Assembly: GCA_030762935.1 (NCBI GenBank)
Contig: CM060883.1
Coordinates: 32,821,501-32,885,500 of the forward strand
Length of the DNA: 64,000 nt
Reading direction: 5' to 3'
From: Hymenopus coronatus
Lineage: Eukaryota > Arthropoda > Insecta > Mantodea > Hymenopodidae
The notes beneath the pieces are model-generated. The model was not told the origin of the DNA. It saw only the letters and a list, made by a program, of their open reading frames with translations, and did no database searches. The position numbers and the translations under genes are program-made. Below, in pieces: positions 44,668 through 55,993 of the stretch; within the stretch, counting starts at the first letter, position 1, and the number at the start of each line of letters is the position of its first letter.

Positions 44668-44882
44668 ATATGTCGCATCCTTTATAGATGCAGAACTTAA
44701 AATATCAAGCTTGCTGCTTTATCGATCTTTTGTATTTTAATGAAGCTGCTCATGGACACACACACACACTTTTTATTGGATTAAGGGAACTCAGGACATA
44801 TTTCCAGTGAAATCTCGACATCATACTCTTGGGTGGAATATAACACTTTCTCAATTTACTATACGCAGTAGAGAAATAAAAA
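44668..44882 (+). mobile_element. HpA element, 3' fragment in a chain
   Basis: Begins at GTCGCATCCTTTATAGATGC, has an altered palindrome (AAATATCAAGCTTGCTGC), a CA tract and a degenerate hairpin, and ends GTAGAGAAATAAAAA directly at the start of the next copy. Confidence 0.75.
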
Positions 44883-45736
44883 TCTGATGTTTTCCATTCA
44901 CATGACTTTCTCTATATCTCTACAACAAATTGTTAAAAAGCTTGTGCTTCTATTGACTTCCTGCTAATCGAAAAAAGGTAGCAGAAATAGTCTTATTATT
45001 TGGTTCCTTGTAAGTGGAAGCGAAATAAGGGAATACTATTGGTTAAAATGATAGTCAAAAGTTGGTTGCTATGTGACTGAAGTTCCTTTGCTTCTATGGA
45101 CAGGAGTTGACAAATTCCTGTATGAGAAAGCTGAAACAAAAAACAATGAGTATCTAAAAATCGATCAACTCCACGAAAAAAATGTCTATAAGATAAATTG
45201 TGTGTTTTAATGTGCTCTACATTTTTCTTGCTGTAAGTTTTCGTCCATCTCTTACGGTTTAGCAGTTATGCGAAATTCCGTAAAATTCCTCCAGTCTTCA
45301 GAAAATTATCAGAAAATTCAAGATATACATTTTATTTGTCGGGTAAATATCTTTAATATATGAAATTTTAATCAAAATCGTTAGAGCCATTTTTGAGAAA
45401 ATCAAAATTTTCGAAAAAAATTCCATGTAAAGGGTAGTTTGGGTTGGGGGGATTTTTCTCAAAAATCTTCGTGTCGCATCCCTGGAAGATACTAAACTTA
45501 AATACCAACTTTGGTATTTTTACCGACTTTTCCTTCTTGAGTTATCGTGTTCACAGACACACGGACACACACACGTGCCTTTTTCTGAAAATCCTTTTTT
45601 TTTTTTTTTTTTTTTTTGGGATACAGGTGACCCTAAAACATATATTTCCAGTGAAATCTCGGTATCGAATTTTTGGGTGGAGTGCAACACCTTGTCTATA
45701 CACTATGTACATAGTACGTATAGAGAAAGTAAAAAG
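44883..45736 (+). mobile_element. HpA element, full length
   Basis: 854 bp, starting TCTGATGTTTTCCATTCAC. The palindrome at 45500-45519 reads AAATACCAACTTTGGTATTT (inverted repeat intact), the CA tract is short, a T21 run lies at about 45597-45617, and the hairpin is at 45696-45723, followed by AGAAAGTAA. Confidence 0.9.
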
Positions 45737-45794
45737 GATTCCAAGTTCATGATATATTTGTATTGTAGGCGAAGGCTTAACACTCTCATTACTT

Positions 45795-46284
45795 TCTATA
45801 CATATTTTGCAACAAACTATTCTTACATAAGCTTAATCTTCCATCTATTTCACGCAAATCTAGGGAAACATCAGCAAAATTGTTTATATATTCCTTGTAG
45901 GTACAAAGGGATTAAGGAAATACATTAGGCTAAAGTGATCGCCAAATCTTCTGAAAGCTGTGTCCATGTGATCATATGAAACTAGATTCTCTATGCAACG
46001 TCAAGAGTAACAAAAAAAATAATAAATAAATAAAAATGTAAAACAATGACGAAATTCCAGTGAGGAAAAATATAAGTATTGCCAAATTCAAACCCATATT
46101 ACGATAAAGGTTTCTTGAAAATAGCTACCTCCTTGAAAAAAGTTGTATATAGCGTAAGCTAGCGTTTTCACGAAATCTAAATTTTTTGTTCCGTAAGTTT
46201 TTGTGTACCGTTTTTAGTTGACCAGTTATGCAAACGTCACCCAGAATGAATAGGCTCAGAGGCTACTCACAGAAAATTCAACAC
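45795..46284 (+). mobile_element. HpA element, 5' half, diverged
   Basis: Starts inside the left end (TTACTTTCTATACATATTTTGC) and runs to GAGGCTACTCACAGAAAATTCAACACG, where a reverse-strand copy begins. Confidence 0.75.
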
Positions 46285-46287
46285 GTA

Positions 46288-47181
46288 TTACTTTCTCCAT
46301 ACGCACTATGTACATAGTGTATAGAGAAAGTATTGCACTCCACCCAAAAATTCGATACCGAGATTTCACCGGGAATATATGTTTAAGGGTCTCCAATATC
46401 CAAAAAAAAGCATTTTCACAAAAAGGTCCTCGCGCGCGCGCGCGCGTGTGTGTGTATGTGTGTGTGTCCGTGTGTCTGTGAACACGATAACTCAAAAACG
46501 AAAAGTCGGTAAAATACCATACTTGGTATTTAAGTTTAGCATCTTCCAGGGATGCGACACGAAGATTTTGAAAAAAATCCCCCCACCCCAACTACCCTTT
46601 ACATTGAACTTTTTTTCGAAAATTTTGATTTTCTCAAGAATAGCTCTAACGATTTTGATTAAAATTTCGGATATTAAACATATTTACTGACAAATAAAAT
46701 GTATATCTTGAATTTTCTGGAAATAGCCTCTGAAGAGTAGTTTATTCTTGATGAATTTTACGGAATTTTGAATAACTGCTAAACCGTAACAGATGGACAA
46801 AAACTTACTACACAAAAAATGTAGAGCACTTTAAAACACACAATTTATGTTATATACATTTTTTTCGTGGAGTTCGTCGTTTTTGTGACATTCCTTATTT
46901 TTGGTTTCTGCTATGAAAAACGTATACTTTTCTCATACAGGAACTTGTCACTTCCTATCCATATAAACAAAGGAACTTCATTGACATAGCAACCAGCTTT
47001 TGACTATCACTTTAACCTACGGTTGTCCCTTATTTCGCTTCTACTTACAAGGAAGCGAGTAATAAGACTATTTCTGCTAATTTTTTCTGATTAGCATAAA
47101 GTAAATAGAAATATAAGCTTTTTAAGAATAATTTGTTGCAGGGATATGGAGAAAGTCATGTGAGTGGTACACATCAGATTT
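46288..47181 (-). mobile_element. HpA element, full length
   Basis: 894 bp from TTACTTTCTCCATACGCACTATG to TCATGTGAGTGGTACACATCAGATTTTT. The microsatellite has a CG part (46431-46446). The palindrome variant is AAATACCATACTTGGTATTT. Confidence 0.9.
46431..46471 (+). repeat. (CG)8(TG)n tract
   Basis: Sixteen bases of CG followed by TG repeats with one TA interruption, at the microsatellite position of an HpA copy. Confidence 0.95.
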
Positions 47182-47192
47182 TTTTATTTGTA

Positions 47193-47528
47193 ATGAAAAT
47201 GTCTTAAACATCCGTTATTTTAATCAAAATTTAAATTGACATTATTAGGAAAATCGAAGTTTTCGAAAAATGTTCAACGTAAAGCATAGTTGGGTTGGGG
47301 AGGGGGGATCTTCTGGTAAAGATGCTGAAGTTTGGTATTTAAGTGACTTTTCAGTTTTGAGTTATGTTTTTCATACAAACACATACACACAAACACGCCC
47401 ACGTACATGGACTTTTTTCTAAAAACCATGTTTGTATTTAGGGGACCTCGAAACATATTTCCGGGAACATTAAATTTTTTGTGGAATACCTACTATGTAC
47501 ACTGCACATATATAGCAAAGAAAATAAG
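47193..47528 (+). mobile_element. HpA element, 3' part, diverged
   Basis: From ATGTCTTAAACATCCGTTATTTT through GTTCAACGTAAAGCATAGTTGG and a weak CA tract to a degraded hairpin (CTACTATGTACACTGCACATATATAG) and AAAGAAAATAAG. Confidence 0.75.
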
Positions 47529-47861
47529 TTATGAACACGTTTAGATTTTTAATTGTTGATAGATGCTTCGCTGAATGTGATGAACCTGTTATCGGATGTT
47601 GTGACGTCATCTTTAAAGGGCTCAGCAGCTCTAAACAAATGCAGTGTATCTGCAGTGCTGAAAAGTCTTTACGCACTGCGACCGGATGTATAACCACACA
47701 AGCTATCTCCCGCATTTGACCGCAAAACTGGGACAATAAACCCAAGTCAGTAACGAGCTCCCGAAGGAAAGCAGGAGACCTTTACGAAGGCAACTTCCAC
47801 GATCTACGTCATTCTGTTTCAACTTGCGCAACCTTACTCTGCACAACGAAATTGCCTTTTA
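47529..47861. other. Unassigned spacer
   Basis: Opposed frames of 62 and 91 codons, no recognised domain or repeat. Confidence 0.4.
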
Positions 47862-47887
47862 TGTTTTTACTTTCTTTAGCATTTTAC

Positions 47888-48739
47888 TTTTACTTTCTCT
47901 GCACATACTATGTACATAGTGCACAGAGAAGGTATTGTAAAGCAACCAAAACTTCGATACCGAGATTTCACCGGAAATATATGTTCTGAGACCCCCTGAA
48001 TAAAAAAAACAAAACATTTTTAAAAAAAATATCTATGTGTGTCTGTGGGCAGCATGGCTCAAAAAAAAAATAAATACCAAAATTGGTATTTAAGTTTATT
48101 AACTTCCATGGGTATGACACGAAGATTTTGAAGAAACTCCCCCCACTCCCAACACTCATTATTTGGAAAGTATATCAATTTTATTTATTTTCTCAAAAAT
48201 GGCTCTTACGATTTAGATTAAAAATACCGCATGTTAAAGGTATTTATATGACTATTAAAACATATATCTTAAATTTTCTGGGGATAGCCCCTAAAGACCT
48301 TTTTATTCTGAATGAATTTTTATGAATTTTGCATAACTGGTAAACCGTAAGAGATGGACAAAAACTTACTACACAAAAAACGTGGATGTCGTTAAAACAC
48401 ATAATTTGTTAGTTTTTTTTCCCCCCCGTTGAACTGGCCATTTCAGATCTTTTTCAGATTTAATATACTTAAACATTTCTCAAACGGAAAGTTGTGAACT
48501 CGTGGCCATGCATAGAAACGGATTTTAACCACAACCAGCTTTTAAAGGATTTGACTAGCATATCAGCCTAGTGTATTCCCTTATTTTCCTCCTACTTATA
48601 AGGAAGCAAGTAATTAACACACACAATTTCTGATAATGTTTATCCCGATTATCATAAAGTAGATAGAAGTATATGCTTTTTAACAATCATTTGTTACAAT
48701 GATGTAGAGAAAATCTAGTGAATGGAAGGTTCAGATTTT
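47888..48739 (-). mobile_element. HpA element, full length
   Basis: From TTTTACTTTCTCTGCACATACTATGTACATAGTGCACAG to AAATCTAGTGAATGGAAGGTTCAGATTTTT. A truncated duplicate of the end (TTTTTACTTTCTTTAGC) sits just upstream at 47862-47880. The palindrome reads AAATACCAAAATTGGTATTT. Confidence 0.85.
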
Positions 48740-48794
48740 TCCCTTGTGTTTCAGCTCCTGACCATGTATGAGAACCTGCTTTTATGCCCTTTGT

Positions 48795-49112
48795 ATTTTT
48801 GTTATGTAGGTAGTTGTTTCCGAGATATTCCTTGTTATTTATTGCTTTCAGTTGTAAAGTACTTATAGTTTTCTCAGACAGGAAGTGTCCGTTTTTCTTT
48901 TGTTCTACTCCTGGCCAAGTAAAGAAGTGATTTGCAATGAAAATCACATTTAGACAGTTTTTAAATCATTTGACTATCACTTTAGCCTAGTGTATTCCCT
49001 TAGTTTCATTCTACTTACAAGGAACTAAGTAAAAAGAAAATTTTGCTAATGTTTATCTCGACTAGCATTGTGTAGAAAGAAGAAGAATCTTAATTATGAA
49101 GATTGTAGAATA
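48795..49112 (-). mobile_element. HpA element, 5' half
   Basis: Starts near TATGTAGGTAGTTGTTTCCGAG and includes CTTTTAAATCATTTGACTATC-type and TTTATCTCGACTAGCATTG blocks. It lacks the final terminus and abuts the next copy. Confidence 0.7.
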
Positions 49113-49127
49113 ATTCGATTTATTACT

Positions 49128-50195
49128 TTCTCTACACGTACTATGTACATAATGAATAGAAAAGGTATTGCACTCCAACCAAAAATTCGATACCGAGATT
49201 TTACCGGAAATATGTTTTAGGGTTCCCTGTATAAAAAAAAAAACATTTTCACAAAAAGGTCTGTGTGTGTTCGTTTGTGTGTGTTTGTGTGTCCAACACG
49301 ATAACTGAAAAACGAAAAGTCGGTAAAATACCAAAATTGGTACTTAAGTTTAGTATTTTATGGGGATGCGACACGAAGATTTTGATAAAAATCCGCCCAC
49401 CCCAAACTACCTTTATATGGAACTTTATTAGACAATTTTGATTTTCCCAAAATGGATTTAACGATTTTGATTAAAATATCGTATATTAAAACTACTTATG
49501 TGACAAATAAAATGTATATCTTGAATTTTCTGGGAATAGCCTCTGAAGAGTACTTTATTCTGGATGAATTTTACGGAATTTTAAATAACTGCTAAACCGT
49601 AAGAGATGGACAAAAACTTACTGCACGAAAGACATAGAGCACGTTAAAACACACAATTAATGTTAATTCAAAATCTTCTCGGGCTTCTAGCCAGGTAAAA
49701 ACTTGGCTTGACACCAACGTTTCGAAGAAGTGAACCCTGAAGACGAGGAAGATGCACTTCTTCGAAACGTTGGTGTCAAGCCAAGTTTTTACCTGGCTAG
49801 AAGCCCGAGAAGATTTTGAATTAACACGTCGCCAGGAAAGCTTCAGTTCTTATTTTACAATTAATGTTATATACATTTTTTCGTGGAGTTGATCGTTTTT
49901 GAGACTTTTTGTTTTTGGTTTCCGCTTTGTAAAACCCATACTTTTCTCATACAGGAATTTGTCATCTGCTGTCTATACAAAAAAAGGAAGTTCATTGACA
50001 TAGCAACCAGCTTTTCACTATTATTTTTTACCTATGCTACTCCCTTATTTCGGTTCTACTTACAAGGAAGCATATATAAGACTACATCTGCTAATTTTTT
50101 CTGATTAGCATGAAGTAAATAGAAGTATAAGGTTTTTAAGAATAATTTGTTGCAGAGATATAGAGAGAGAGTCATGTGAATGGTACAAATCAGAT
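49128..50195 (-). mobile_element. HpA element split by the palindromic insertion
   Basis: From TTACTTTCTCTACACGTACTATG to TCATGTGAATGGTACAAATCAGATTTTT. It is interrupted at ACAATTAATGTTA by the 191-bp insertion 49666-49856; without it the copy is about 0.86 kb. Confidence 0.9.
49666..49856 (+). mobile_element. Penelope-like, hammerhead-type palindromic insertion
   Basis: Flanked by perfect 13-bp target duplications (ACAATTAATGTTA at 49653-49665 and 49857-49869). It contains a perfect inverted repeat of 72 bp per arm (49661-49732 and 49755-49826, the outermost five bases overlapping the duplication) around a 22-base loop, then the tail GTCGCCAGGAAAGC...TTCTTATTTT. CTGAAGA (49737-49743) and GAAAC (49764-49768) bracket a seven-pair stem (49745-49751 with 49757-49763, one G-T pair) and GACACCAACG (49710-49719) can pair with CGTTGGTGTC. 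This is the order of a hammerhead ribozyme core, but one extra C and a weak stem I make it degenerate. Such motifs are known from Penelope-like retroelement ends. No protein is encoded. Confidence 0.6.
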
Positions 50196-50696
50196 TTTTT
50201 TTTTTTTGTGTTGCAAACCTAGACAGCAACCGAACTCTCAATTTCGGACATGTTTTATTGTTTTGTGCCCTGAAGTTGCCAAAACACTCAAAGGAATCCG
50301 ATATTTTAGGTGAATATTTTGTTTCAGAGCAGAAATGAATATATTTTAATTGCAAATGGGGTATGAATTATAATGCTACGTGCATATGCATCGCTTATAA
50401 TACGTTTCAAATCCGTTGCTGGTGAAATTGGCAGGCCTGCGGCCGTAAACTGGTAACCCCAGAGGCACGCCGGTAGCTGCGCTGGAGGCGATATTGTTGT
50501 TATTATATGTGTTAATAACAGCATCCGTACGTAGTGGGACATAACATCCCATTTCCCCTTTTTCAAAACTAGGGGCGAGTTCATTTATTGACCACAAGAT
50601 CATCACATTGCTGCTCTCTGGGTATTCACAACTTTGATGCGGGCTTTTCACATACTAAACGTAGGTTCCCGTAACGCAAAGCTAACGTAAACCAAT
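50196..50696. other. Unassigned spacer
   Basis: Opposed and same-strand overlapping frames up to 91 codons around 50324-50651, no recognised domain. Confidence 0.4.
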
Positions 50697-51265
50697 TTTT
50701 TATTTTCTCTACCGCATATGTACAAAATAAAATAAAATCTGTAATACAACATCCTGGCATCTTGTTCCCTATACCAGGACGTATATTGCAAACTTTATAA
50801 TTTATTTCCCACTTTTAAATTATTGTTATACATCATTATTTTACAGATACTACTTATATACTAATAACTCAAAATTTAATTTAAAACAAAAACAAATTAA
50901 TATAAACTGAAATAAAATAAATTCCAACCATTAAACAACTTTCACTAACACTAAATCATTTATTATTAATTACTGGAATCCAGTAACACAAATAACAGCT
51001 ATTTACCCATAAAACTATGCTCTAGATTATTAAGATAAATGAAAAACTAACCCTATACTACTGGTATCCAGCAGAATATGCACTATTAACCAGCGCAACT
51101 AAATATTTATATTTTACAATAATTGCTTTACATTGTAGTAAACTGTAGTAAATTGTCGCATATGTACAACGTTCATAGTAGATAGAGAAGCTATTGTATT
51201 CTATGCAAAAATTGGACACCGAGATTTAACGGGAAATAATGTTTTAAGGTCCCCTGAATCCAAAG
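50697..51265 (-). mobile_element. HpA hairpin-end fragment split by a 432-bp insertion
   Basis: TTTTTATTTTCTCTACC then GCATATGTACAA, interrupted, then GCATATGTACAACGTTCATAGTAG, TTGGACACCGAGATTTAACGGG and AAGGTCCCCTGAATCC. It is truncated there. Confidence 0.75.
50726..51157. mobile_element. Insertion with 12-bp target duplication, unclassified
   Basis: 432 bp of AT-rich sequence flanked by perfect GCATATGTACAA copies (50714-50725 and 51158-51169), which form a single HpA hairpin sequence when the insert is removed. The left edge is AAATAAAATAAAAT, a simple repeat that could be a retrotransposon tail on the minus strand. No box pair or coding frame identifies it. Confidence 0.65.
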
Positions 51266-51284
51266 AAGATTTTTACTTTCTCTA

Positions 51285-51697
51285 CACGCAAAATTCATCC
51301 ATTCTAAAGTAGTCTCTAGAGGCTATTTCCAGAAAATTGAACACATAGATTTTATTTGCAGTGCACTTATGTTTAATATACGGTATTGTAATTAAAATCT
51401 TTATAGTCATTTTTGAAAAAATCAACATTTACGAAATTTTTTCCATGTAAAAGGTAGTTTGGGGTGGGGGTATTTTTTTTTTCAAAATCTTCGTGTCGTA
51501 TCCCTGGAACATACTAAACCTAAATACCAAGTTTTTGTATTTAACAGCCTTTTCGTTTTTGAGCTATGCTGTCCACAGACTCAGGGGACCCTAAAACATT
51601 TATTACCGGTAAAATTTCGACATCACATTTTAGGGTGGAATACAATATCTTCTCTATCCACTATGCACATTGTACACACGGGGCTAGAGAAAGTAAA
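51285..51697 (+). mobile_element. HpA element, 3' half
   Basis: Starts at GCAAAATTCATCCATTC, lacks the CA tract (TGTCCACAGACTCAGGGGACC), and ends with the variant hairpin (CACTATGCACATTGTACACACGGGGCTAG) and AGAAAGTAAA. Confidence 0.8.
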
Positions 51698-51710
51698 AAA
51701 AAAAAAAAAA

Positions 51711-52375
51711 TCTGATGTGTTCCATTCACATGACTTTCTCTACATCGCTGCCATAAATTATTGTTAAAAAACTTTATCTTCTATGCTAATTGAAAAAAAT
51801 TAGTAGAAATAGTCTTATTTCTTGCTTCCTTTTAAGTAAAAGCGAAATAAGGAAGTACAATATGTTAAAGTGATAGTCAAAAGCTGGTTGCTATCTGACT
51901 GAAGTTCCTTTGTTTGTATGGGCAGGAGTTGGCAGATTTCTGTATAAGAAAAGTATAAGTTTTTTTTTTTAAAGCTGAAACCAATAACAAGGAATATCTA
52001 AAAAACGACCAACTTCACGAGAGAGAAAAAAATATATATATATGACACCTGTGTTTTATCGTGATCTACATTTTGGTGTATTACGTTTTTGTCTCTCTCT
52101 TATAGTTTACCAGTGATGCAAAATTCAATAAATATCATCCAGAATAGAGAGGTCTTTAGAGGGTGTTTCAACAAAAATCGAGATATACATTTTTTTTTTG
52201 GCATGTAAATATCTTAAAGATAAGGGATTTTAATCAAAATCGTTACAGCCATTTTTGCGAAAATAAAAATTTTCGAAATTTGTTCCATGTAAATAGTAGT
52301 ATGGTGTGGGGGATTTTCTTGAACATCATCGTGTTGCATTCTTGGAAGATACTAAACCTAAATACCAAATTTGGT
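51711..52375 (+). mobile_element. HpA element, hairpin third missing, in a chain
   Basis: Starts TCTGATGTGTTCCATTCAC after an A16-type run and stops in the middle of the palindrome (AAATACCAAATTTGGTAGG), where another copy continues. Confidence 0.8.
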
Positions 52376-52845
52376 AGGCTAAAGCGCCAATCAAATCTTT
52401 TCAGATATTGTTGCTATGTGATAACTTTAAATTAGGTTTCCATGCATGATCAGGAGCTAAAATAAAAGGGAAAATGATGACGATTTCCATTTGAGAAAAG
52501 TATAAATATTTCAAAATATACACAAATAACGACTAATGCCTCCGAAATAATTAATTCCACAAAACAATTTAAGTAACAAGCTCTAATCTTTTTGTGTATT
52601 AGGATTTTGGTGTTTCATATATTTACCAGTTATGCAAATGTCATCCGGAATGAAGAGGGCTTTAGAGATATTTACAGAAAATTCAAGATATAAATTTCAT
52701 TTGTCATAATATGTGGTTGTTTAATCAAAACCGTTACAGCCACGTTTGAGAAAATCAAACTTTTCGAAAACTGCTTCATGCAAGGGATAGATTGGTATGA
52801 GGAGATTTTCCTGCAAATCTTCGTGTCACACAGTTGGAAGAGCTG
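52376..52845 (+). mobile_element. HpA element, internal part
   Basis: From GGCTAAAGCGCCAATCAAATC to CTTCGTGTCACACAGTTGGAAG; both ends missing. It follows a copy broken at its palindrome and precedes a reverse-strand copy. Confidence 0.75.
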
Positions 52846-52849
52846 TATT

Positions 52850-53085
52850 GTTACTTGCTTTACATGTACTATGTACATAGTGTATCTATAGAGAAGGTAT
52901 TGTGGACAGCATATCTCAAAAACGAAAATACCGTTAAAAACCAAACTTGGTATTTAAGTTTGATATCTTCCAAGGAAGCGACACGAAGATTTTCAAGAAA
53001 ATCCCCCCACCCCTAAATACACTTTACATGAAAAAAATTTCCAAACTTTTGATTTTCTCAAAAATGGCTCTAACGAATTTTTAAG
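52850..53085 (-). mobile_element. HpA element, hairpin third with deletion
   Basis: Starts TTACTTGCTTTACATGTACTATGTACATAG, jumps from AAGGTATTGT to GGACAGCATATCTC (microsatellite deleted), keeps a palindrome (AAAAACCAAACTTGGTATTT), and ends at GGCTCTAACGAATTTT. Confidence 0.8.
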
Positions 53086-53339
53086 CGCAATGGACTGGTT
53101 TTCCTATTTACTATATCTAGTACGAATAATTAATTGCAGGAAAGTAATCAAAATTGATCCACGATCAAGGCGGCTTTGAATGTTATTCACTTGATCCGTT
53201 CTGGAAAAATCAATCAGTGTTAGGAGATTACTCGATCATTAGGCTCCCGAGGAGATAGGAAAAGTGTAATCAAGTGGTGTGTGATAACTGTAAGAAGTTA
53301 CTCTGTGAAGGATGAGTATAGGAGTAAAATAAAATGAAA

Positions 53340-53373
53340 AATGGATCACGACTTCCTATTTGGGAAAAGTATA

Positions 53374-53409
<36 letters not shown>

Positions 53410-53690
53410 CGTTAATAAATATAACGTAAATTAAAAATCGTATTGTTACGAGATTTGCAATTTTGTGTAGCAACTTCACTTACGGTAACCAGATATTCAA
53501 GATTACATTTTATTCAGCATCGACACGGCTGTGAAAGCCTATGAGCTCTGATATGCAAACTGTAATCAGAAGAAACAGCTTCAGAGGTTATTCGGATATT
53601 ATTCACGCTATACACTTTATTTGGCATTTAAGTATCTTTAATATACGGTATTTTAATAATAAAGATCGTTAAAATTATTTTTTAAAAAAT
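53340..53690 (+). mobile_element. HpA element, strongly diverged, with T29 run
   Basis: CACGACTTCCTATTTGGGAAAAGTATAAG, then T29 (53376-53404), AGCTTCAGAGGTTATTC and ATCTTTAATATACGGTATTTT. Both ends missing. Confidence 0.6.
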
Positions 53691-53691
53691 C

Positions 53692-54530
53692 GTATGTGTT
53701 CCATTCACATGCCTCTCTACATCTCTGCAACAAATCATTGTTAAAAAAGCTAATTATTTTATTTACTTGATGCTAATCGAGAAAAAATTAGCAGCAATAG
53801 TCTTAATACTTGCTTCATTGCAAGTAGAAGCGAAATAAGGGAGTACCATAGGTTAAAATGATAGTCAAAAGCTGGTTGCTATGTGACTGAAGTTCTTTTG
53901 TTTGTACAAGCAGGAATTGAGAAATTCCTACATTAGAAAAGTATAAGCTTTTTAAAGCTTAAACCATAAACAAGGAACATCTAAATTATAACATAAATTA
54001 TGTGTTTTAATGTGCTCTACTTTTTTGTGGTAAGTTTTTTCTATCTCTTACGGTTTAGCAGTTATACAAAATTCCGTAAAATTCATCTAGAATAATGTAG
54101 TCTTCAGAGGCTATTCCCCGAAATTTCAAGATATACGTATTACTTGTCAGGTAAATGTCTTGGATATACGATATTTTAATCAAAATATTTACAGCTATTT
54201 TTGAGAAGATAAAAATGTTCGAAATTTTGTCCATGTAAAGGGTGGTTGGGGATGGGGGGATTTTCTTGAAAATCTTCGTGTCGCATCCTTGCAAGATACC
54301 AAACTTAAACACCAAGTTTTGTATTTATCGGTCTTTTCGGTTTTGAGCTATTCCACAGACACACAGACACACACACACACACACACACGGACCTTTTGCC
54401 AGAAATACTTCTTTTGGATTCAGGGGGACCCAAAATATGTATTTCCGGTGAAATCTAGGTATTTTTTGGGTACATTACAATAACTTCTCTATACACTATG
54501 TGCATAGTACGTGTAGCGAAAGTAAAAATA
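53692..54530 (+). mobile_element. HpA element, full length
   Basis: Starts TCGTATGTGTTCCATTCAC and ends CTATACACTATGTGCATAGTACGTGTAGCGAAAGTAA. The CA tract is at about 54365-54388. Confidence 0.85.
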
Positions 54531-54532
54531 AA

Positions 54533-54720
54533 AATTTGAAAATTTCTTTCACTTAAAGGATAGTTTAGGGTGGGAGGAATTTCTTCAAAATCTTCGCCTC
54601 ACATTCTTGGAAGATGCTAAACTTATATATCAATTTTGATGTTAACCATCTTATCGTTTTTGTATAATCGTGTTCAAGATGCACGACACACAAACACACA
54701 CACACACACACACACACACG
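54533..54720 (+). mobile_element. HpA fragment around the CA tract
   Basis: TTTAGGGTGGGAGGAATTTC, TCTTGGAAGATGCTAAAC, an altered palindrome (TATATCAATTTTGATGTT) and a CA tract ending 54719. It then breaks off. Confidence 0.7.
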
Positions 54721-54895
54721 ATAGAATTATGTAACCTACTGAAATTACAATTATGGTAATAATAAATATTGAATGGTCATGAAAATATATAAGTTGTTCT
54801 ATTAAAGGTGAGGCACTATCTTGTAAGCCTAAATTTGCTTGTGTAGACATGTTCTAAAAAAAGTATATAGACTTTATTTATGGAGCTTAAATCCA

Positions 54896-54897
<2 letters not shown>

Positions 54898-54954
<57 letters not shown>

Positions 54955-54960
54955 GCGCGC
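54898..54960 (+). repeat. (AC)n(GC)10 tract
   Basis: Forty-three bases of pure AC followed by 20 bases of GC, then GGACCTTTATC, the block that follows the CA tract in forward HpA copies. It is the surviving centre of a broken HpA copy. Confidence 0.95.
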
Positions 54961-54987
54961 GGACCTTTATCTGACATTTATTTTCTT

Positions 54988-55834
54988 TTTTACTTTCTAT
55001 ACACGTACTATGTATATAGTGTATAGAGAAGGTTTTGTATTGCACCCAAAAATTTGATACCGAGATTTCATCGGAAATACATATTTTGGGTCCCCCTGAA
55101 TAAAAAAAAAAACATTTTTGTAAAAAGGTCCGTGTGTGTGTGTGCATGTGCTGTCTGTGGACAGCATAGCTCAAAAACGAAACTACCGTTGAATGCCACA
55201 CTTGGTATTTAAATTTGGTATCTTTCAAGGATGCGACACGAAGATTTTCAAGAAAATCCCCCCACCCTCAACTACCCTTTACATGGAACTTTTTTCGAAA
55301 ATTTTGATTTTCCTAAAAATGGATTTAACGATTTTGATTAAAATATCGTATATTAAAGATATTTACCTGACAAATAAAATGTATATATTGAATTTTCTGG
55401 GAAGAGCCTGTGAAGACTACTTTATTCTGGATGAATTTCACAGAATTTTGCATAACTGCTAAGCCGTAAGAGATGGGCAAAAACTTAAAACACAAAAAAT
55501 GTAGAGCACATTAAAACACACAATTTATGTTACATACATTTTTTTCCTGGAGTTGATCGTTTTTTACATATTCCTTGTTTTTGGTTTCAGCTATGAAATT
55601 TTCTCAAATAGAAATTTGTCAACTCTCGTCCGTACAAAAAAAAAGGAATTTCAGTCACACAGCAACCAGCTTTTGACTATCACTTTAACCTATGGTACTC
55701 CCTTATTTCGTTTCTACTTACAAGGAAGCAAGTAATAACACTATTTCTGCTATTTTTTTTCTCGATTAGCAGAGAGTAAATACAAGCATACAATAATTTT
55801 TTGCAGAGAGGTAGAGAAAGTCATGTGAATGGAA
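54988..55834 (-). mobile_element. HpA element, full length
   Basis: 847 bp from TTTACTTTCTATACACGTACTATG to TCATGTGAATGGAACATTAG. The palindrome is altered at the left arm (GAATGCCACACTTGGTATTT). Confidence 0.9.
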
Positions 55835-55993
55835 CATTAGCTTTAAAGTGAAGGACCTGATAAATTTGGAAAATCCACACTAAGATAACTTCTTGATATA
55901 TACTAGTTATTATATATAATAATACTGTTATTTTTGCCATATCAAAATTCCGATTTATATCTATGGCTATTTAAATTTTTTTTTTAATTTCAC

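Noticed and set aside
45444..45928. Overlapping frames over 100 codons ending in FGW/TMYI-type sequences
   Set aside because: The same phrases recur at every HpA hairpin end in either strand (for example 46256-46591, 22634-22975), so they are shadows of the repeat, with no start or frame conservation.
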